From contig JADLSH010000114.1 of assembly GCA_016169945.1 (NCBI GenBank), forward strand, positions 2,020,001 to 2,084,000: a stretch of DNA of 64,000 nucleotides, read 5' to 3'. Below, in pieces: positions 60,110 through 64,000 of this stretch. How positions within the stretch are numbered: position 1 is the first letter of the stretch; each line of letters opens with the position of its first letter. This DNA is from Trachythela sp. YZ-2020. Taxonomy: Eukaryota; Cnidaria; Anthozoa; Malacalcyonacea; Clavulariidae. The notes below the pieces were generated by a model, which worked only from the letters and a program-made list of their open reading frames with translations, was not told where the DNA came from and searched no databases. The translations under genes and the position numbers were made by a program.

Positions 60110-61972
60110 TGCTTCTGGCTTGGGCTCTTTCGGTGCATTCCAAGGTCAAGGTTGAATCACATTCGGATGATCGATGACTTTCTGCGTTGCAATACACACA
60201 AACTCGTTTTTGCTTGTATTTCCCTTGTTGTGTTTGGAGATGATACTAGTTTCGTCGCTCTCTCTTCGTTGGATCTTCTGGCCTGGCTTCAACAGGATTA
60301 CGCCGTGTCCACAATCGGGGTGCTTCGGTAAATTGAATAAAAGTCCACTCTTCCCATTTGGGGTCACTGCGAACTAAATCTCCAGGAATGTTTGGTAACT
60401 TCTCAAGTGTCATTAAAACAGTTCCATTTACAGCATCCAGCTTTTTCAGGGTTTCTAGTGACTGTACAGAGTATGCTAGCTTTTCATAAAATTCGTGAAT
60501 CTTCTTTGGGTTTGTTGACGGTGTGTAGGGAAGATCAAGTATCTCCTTCACATAGGCTTTTACCACTTCACTATCGTTGCCAAATCTGTCTTTCAGAATT
60601 GCCACAGCTCTATGGTAGCCTTCAGCAGTATATGGCAAAGCTTCGATTGCTTTCTTGGCTTTCTCACATAATAATTCTCTAAGATAGGAAAATTTAGTTA
60701 CACTTGATTTATCGATTGTTTCAGAATATTGTCCCCAAAATCGAGGCCAATCAGCATATGTTCCATTGAATTTTGTAATTGTAAGCTTGGCCGGGTAACC
60801 TGGCTTCGATGTTTCCACTTACGCTTTTTGCGGATATCTCGCTCGTTGGTGCTTCCACTTTCGTAAATTCTGCTTTCAATTTGATTTTAGCTTTTTCGAG
60901 TTTCAGTTCGAATTCCATATGCTCTTTTCGTTTTTGATCTTCACGTTTGATTTAAGGTGGATCGATACAGTTTTCGAAAATTCAGGTGTCCAACACTTTG
61001 AAATTTTTAAACTCCGTATTTTTAGGTTTTATTCACCGGGTATCGGGGTTTTCATACATTTTGATCTTTCTACTTTCAAATTTTGTTAGTTTTAGTAACA
61101 CATAGTTCGTTGCTATAGCAACATACGCGTACGAAATTCACTCCAAAATAGCCTATCGCCTCGTGTAATTGGAAAAGAAGCATGGTTACCCCCAAATTTT
61201 TTTCGTGCATTATTTTACCTGCGAGACAGACTAACAATAAGCAAAATATGAAAAAGTTCTGTAATGCCATTTTTTTGAAAAACACAAAAATGTCGTTTTC
61301 TTCAATACATTTTTTTTGGCATTACAGAGTTTTTTTATTTTTGGTATAATGAAAGATTTTCGCGCTGCAATAGAGCATGCAAAATTTGAACATAGGTCAC
61401 CGGACAAAATAATGAGATATAGCGCATGCATTGTTTTTCAAAAATGGAATTTTTTAAAGACGTCAGCAATTGACATGAAAACAGTATATAACACGCGTAA
61501 TGAGGCGAGATGGCGCGAGCAACTGCCCACGTCAGGTCATTTTGGAAGTTCTTCGAATTCGTTAATACTCCCGCGCGCACAAATGGTCACGCGGGTTTGT
61601 ACATATAGTATGAAGTTTTGTTTTCGCGACTCTTGAAAAAGGTTTTTGTGATTACTATATCGAGCCACCTTAACCACTGTTCGAGAATTCCTATTTTTTG
61701 GTCTGCTTCATCTATCTGACTGTCTACTTCGTCGCTCCACTTGTCAATTTCGCTCGCGTCTTTCTTCGATGTCATTTTCTCGGCTTCGACAGCTCTATGC
61801 CATTTGCTCACTTCTTTCAACGATTCTTTCAAAGTTTCGATATTTCTTCGAATTACATGCTCCTTTCCTGCTTTTAAAGCGTATCCGACTTATCTCTAGC
61901 TCTCCCAAGTTGAATAAGTTTGGTTTTGAGTGTAATCTCTGCAGTTTCTTCCGTATTTTCGCTTGTCGCCAT
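60110..61972 (-). pseudogene. BEL/Pao gag, frameshifted and interrupted
   Basis: ATG at 61972 begins a Glu/Lys-rich coiled-coil N-terminus with early stops (~61888). The MITE at 60956-61669 splits it. Beyond the MITE come a helical charged segment and then the frame 60818-60246 with the DUF1759-type core (LTITKFNGTYADWPRFW … RFG … LPNIPGDLVRSDP). A zinc knuckle CVYCNAESHRSSEC at ~60195 lies in yet another frame, after a stop. No full-length Gag can be made. Confidence 0.7.
60956..61669. mobile_element. 714-bp MITE with TTAA target, inserted in gag
   Basis: Ends ggtggatcgatacag and, inverted, ggtggctcgatatagt. TTAA lies on both sides (60952-60955, 61670-61673). A central inverted pair is present (ctgtaatgccattttttt / tttttttggcattacag, ~61258-61328). 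In size, target and central palindrome it resembles the 38829-39533 element. Confidence 0.75.
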
Positions 61973-62748
61973 ATCGCTTTAATAGAGAGATTAACGGTGA
62001 CTATAAAAGGCGGAATGACTCTGCGGAATGGCATGCGGAATGAGTTGCGGAATGAAAAATTACGTCAAGTACGTAGTGTAAATAAACCGCTTTTTCTAAT
62101 AACGCGGGCTAAATTTTTTTTGTTTTGTTATTGTATGTTCAAATATTAATGTTGAATCACTTGAATGTGATATAAAAATCGTTTGAATGTGATATTAAAA
62201 TCGTGAGTACTTTAGTATATTAATCTTATAAAGGTGAATTTTAAACAATGCTAAAATAAGCCTCTGGTGTGCTGTTTTAGAACTATATTTTGTTGTTTAA
62301 AAGAAACATAACATCATATCATAATCCCCGAGCCGGCGCGAAGCGCCGTGCGAGGGTACTAATTCCGCTCGGATATTTACACCCGGGTATGTGAAAACAG
62401 CGGAATCCAAAGTCGTCCACCGCGATGCCATGGACGGTTCAGCAACACCGCGGAAAAACGTCTGCGCATGCGCGAGATTCGAGCTCCAGAACGCGTGTGT
62501 TTCGATCTTGAAAATGGCGGTTGGGGAAGTTTTACTCAGGTTTTACTCGGTTTGTGCGTATTTTTGGGGAAGTTTAAGAGCAAATATTTGCGATCGGAAG
62601 ACAAAAAAGGTTTACTTTGTTTCTGAAAAGGTAGGTTTGTAATTTGAACCTTTTAGAATTGAAATTTATAACGATTGTCTACAATATTTGGCTGTACATA
62701 TTTACATATATTTACATATTTTGTGTTCGACAGATTCATTCATCACTT
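61973..62748. other. Non-coding; gcggaatg repeats and a possible short exon
   Basis: gcggaatg occurs four times at 12-bp spacing or close to it (62011-62055). Further on, 62514-62630 could be a small plus-strand first exon (ATGGCGGTTGGGGAAG … GAAAAG|GTAGGT). Nothing else supports it, and it points towards a convergent gene. Confidence 0.3.
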
Positions 62749-64000
62749 TCATGGGAGATACTTCACAAAGGTGACGGTACACAAATTGATTGTCGGGCTG
62801 ATTCGATCCTTTATCCAAACAAGAAGATCCTCTAAAGTCTCCTCCGGTGCCATCGAAATCGTTGCTCCATTGTTCTGCTGGAAGTCGGCATGGGTGTCCA
62901 AGAGGATTATGGCGTTCTCTTGCTTGAGAAAAGTGATGGTCTTCCCATTGATGATAACGAGGGCAGCAGAGTTGTCGCTGGATTCAAAGTAACTAGTGAG
63001 CTGATGGGATAGTGCAGATTCGTGGTCAGCATGATCTTCTCTGGCAAAACATACGGTGAGTTCTTCGTTTAAATCAACTTCCCCAATGCTGCAGGCGACG
63101 AAGGGTACTGCTTCTAAAACGCCTAGAAACCTACCGCGAGGGATGCAGCTGTCGTAAACGCTGTTTCCGCCAAGTATACATGACACTATAACTGTATTCC
63201 AATGTCTTGATAAGAGTTGATCTGGATCAAGTTGAAGTACAGCTTTGTTAATGAAATAAGCCTTAGCTAGTAGCAGTGCAATCAGGGTGCAGGCATTGCT
63301 CCCCATACGTCCATTGATAGTACTCTGGGAAACACAAAAGGGGAAATGCCAAACTGTAAAACTACCCATCGCTGTAGAGTTGATTAGAATCCCACTAACT
63401 TGTGGAACAGATACACTTGTACCACTTGGCATTGGTCTTTTATCCTGTGATGGTTGAGATGATGGTTGTGACCTACTAAATTTAAGAAGTCGACAGTTAC
63501 GCCTATTATGTCCACTTTCCTTGCAAAATGTGCACTGTCTTTGCTTTGATGGGGTGAATTCAGTTGGTTGCTGGCAGGGTTTATGGGGGATCCGTGGTTG
63601 TGTAATGTCGATATCCAATAATTCTGTTTCAACAAATTCTTTCCATTCAGTGGACTGGTAGTAATTATAGTCTTTGGTGCTTGACATGGTAATGGTTGGC
63701 TCTACTTCTTCTTCATCATCAGACTGATCAACTGCATCCTTACTTGTAAGCGATTCTTCAGATTCAGGATCAAGCAAACTGCGATTGAAGCTTTCTGCCA
63801 ATTCTTCAACTTTCATTGCTAGAGGCACTCTGCATAACTGGCATTGATTTTCATTCTCCTTTAGGCAGGCCACATGGCAAGTATGGAAGCACCCGAGTCG
63901 AACAGCATCGCACACAATTTCATTTTTGCACGTGGAGAAGTCGCAGACGGTGTGTTGATCAGGCTGGATCTTCTGGTTATATTTGTCATGTGCGTACGAT
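62749..64000 (-). CDS. Zinc-finger/CCHC/possible cysteine peptidase protein, partial
   Basis: Open minus frame entering from beyond 64000 and ending at 62749. Residue numbers count from the codon at 63915. The N-terminus visible here has a treble-clef/RING-like array of eight Cys/His: VC-D-FSTC, IVC … GCFHTCHVAC, CQLC. An acidic linker follows, then a CCHC knuckle (CTFCKESGHNRRNC, 128-141). The C-terminal ~200 residues form a compact domain with NGRMGSNACTLIALLLA (Cys209) and IILLDTHAD (His342), a Cys…His-Asp layout reminiscent of papain-fold deubiquitinase-type peptidases. No family was recognised with certainty. No stops or frameshifts were seen. The mix of zinc knuckle and peptidase-like domain suggests either a transposon-encoded accessory protein or a host gene. 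The start lies outside the window. Confidence 0.6.
   Translation of the reverse strand, partial: SYAHDKYNQKIQPDQHTVCDFSTCKNEIVCDAVRLGCFHTCHVACLKENENQCQLCRVPLAMKVEELAESFNRSLLDPESEESLTSKDAVDQSDDEEEVEPTITMSSTKDYNYYQSTEWKEFVETELLDIDITQPRIPHKPCQQPTEFTPSKQRQCTFCKESGHNRRNCRLLKFSRSQPSSQPSQDKRPMPSGTSVSVPQVSGILINSTAMGSFTVWHFPFCVSQSTINGRMGSNACTLIALLLAKAYFINKAVLQLDPDQLLSRHWNTVIVSCILGGNSVYDSCIPRGRFLGVLEAVPFVACSIGEVDLNEELTVCFAREDHADHESALSHQLTSYFESSDNSAALVIINGKTITFLKQENAIILLDTHADFQQNNGATISMAPEETLEDLLVWIKDRISPTINLCTVTFVKYLP

Larger units (their letters stand above)
56678..61972 (-). mobile_element. BEL/Pao LTR retrotransposon, decayed
   Basis: Read on minus: gag (from 61972), zinc knuckle, aspartic protease, RT, RNase H, integrase (to 56678). 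This is the BEL/Pao gene order and protein type. It is interrupted by a TTAA-flanked MITE in gag and has several stops and frameshifts. LTRs were not recognised. Confidence 0.8.

Noticed and set aside
61316..61636. 106-residue plus-strand frame
   Set aside because: Lies wholly within the TTAA MITE and overlaps its central palindrome; no motif.
54906..62748. LTR pair of the BEL/Pao element
   Set aside because: No matching direct repeats could be found by eye on the two sides of gag-pol.
1..64000. CRISPR array or bacterial operon
   Set aside because: No regular short repeats with unique spacers; intron signals, SINEs, LINEs and animal-type domains show eukaryotic DNA.

Overview
The window reads as animal nuclear DNA, most likely from a cnidarian and probably an anthozoan. 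It is AT-rich and intron-bearing, with long non-coding stretches. It carries NB-ARC/TPR receptor-like genes of the kind expanded in corals and anemones, an exon for a DZIP3-type HEPN domain, and a dense, nested set of transposons. The host assignment is inference; no single-copy marker gene is present.

Layout. (1) 1-790: foldback and tRNA-like debris. (2) 790-12200 and 39836-54905 are two direct copies of one segmental duplication. Each holds a minus-strand tyrosine-recombinase (Ngaro-like) retrotransposon, then a plus-strand NB-ARC/TPR gene, then about 2-3 kb of shared non-coding DNA. Both receptor copies are broken by frameshifts. Unit B later took in a LINE (itself hit by a hairpin element), a 373-bp TIR element and a cluster of tRNA-derived SINEs. 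(3) 12200-14690: a decayed minisatellite of about 62 bp period with two foldback elements. (4) 14692-20495: a complete hAT-like element with an 8-bp target duplication and a two-exon transposase carrying two frameshifts; a Tc1-like MITE is nested in its 5' part. (5) 20500-25640: MITEs, a LINE 3' end and a SINE. (6) 25641-30476: an ISL2EU-type element whose ~0.9-kb inverted repeats carry the leader and first 15 codons of both of its genes (intact THAP-DDE transposase; damaged SWIM/YqaJ nuclease). (7) 30700-35360: five more inverted-repeat elements, one with the tail of a mariner-type transposase. (8) 35753-36497: an intact HEPN exon ending at a good splice donor. (9) 37437-44520: the more complete Ngaro-like element with split direct repeats. 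(10) 56678-61972: a decayed BEL/Pao retrotransposon interrupted by a TTAA-flanked MITE. (11) 62749-64000: the C-terminal part of an unrecognised zinc-finger/CCHC/possible cysteine-peptidase protein running off the right edge.

How it fits together. Only three long reading frames look undamaged: the HEPN exon, the THAP-DDE transposase and the protein at the right end. The HEPN exon lies on the same strand as, and upstream of, the second NB-ARC/TPR copy, and its donor phase fits the candidate acceptor in the first copy. A HEPN-NB-ARC-TPR immune-type gene is therefore possible but unproven. The nesting order gives a relative history: Ngaro insertion and frameshift, then segmental duplication, then LINE, MITE and SINE insertions in unit B.
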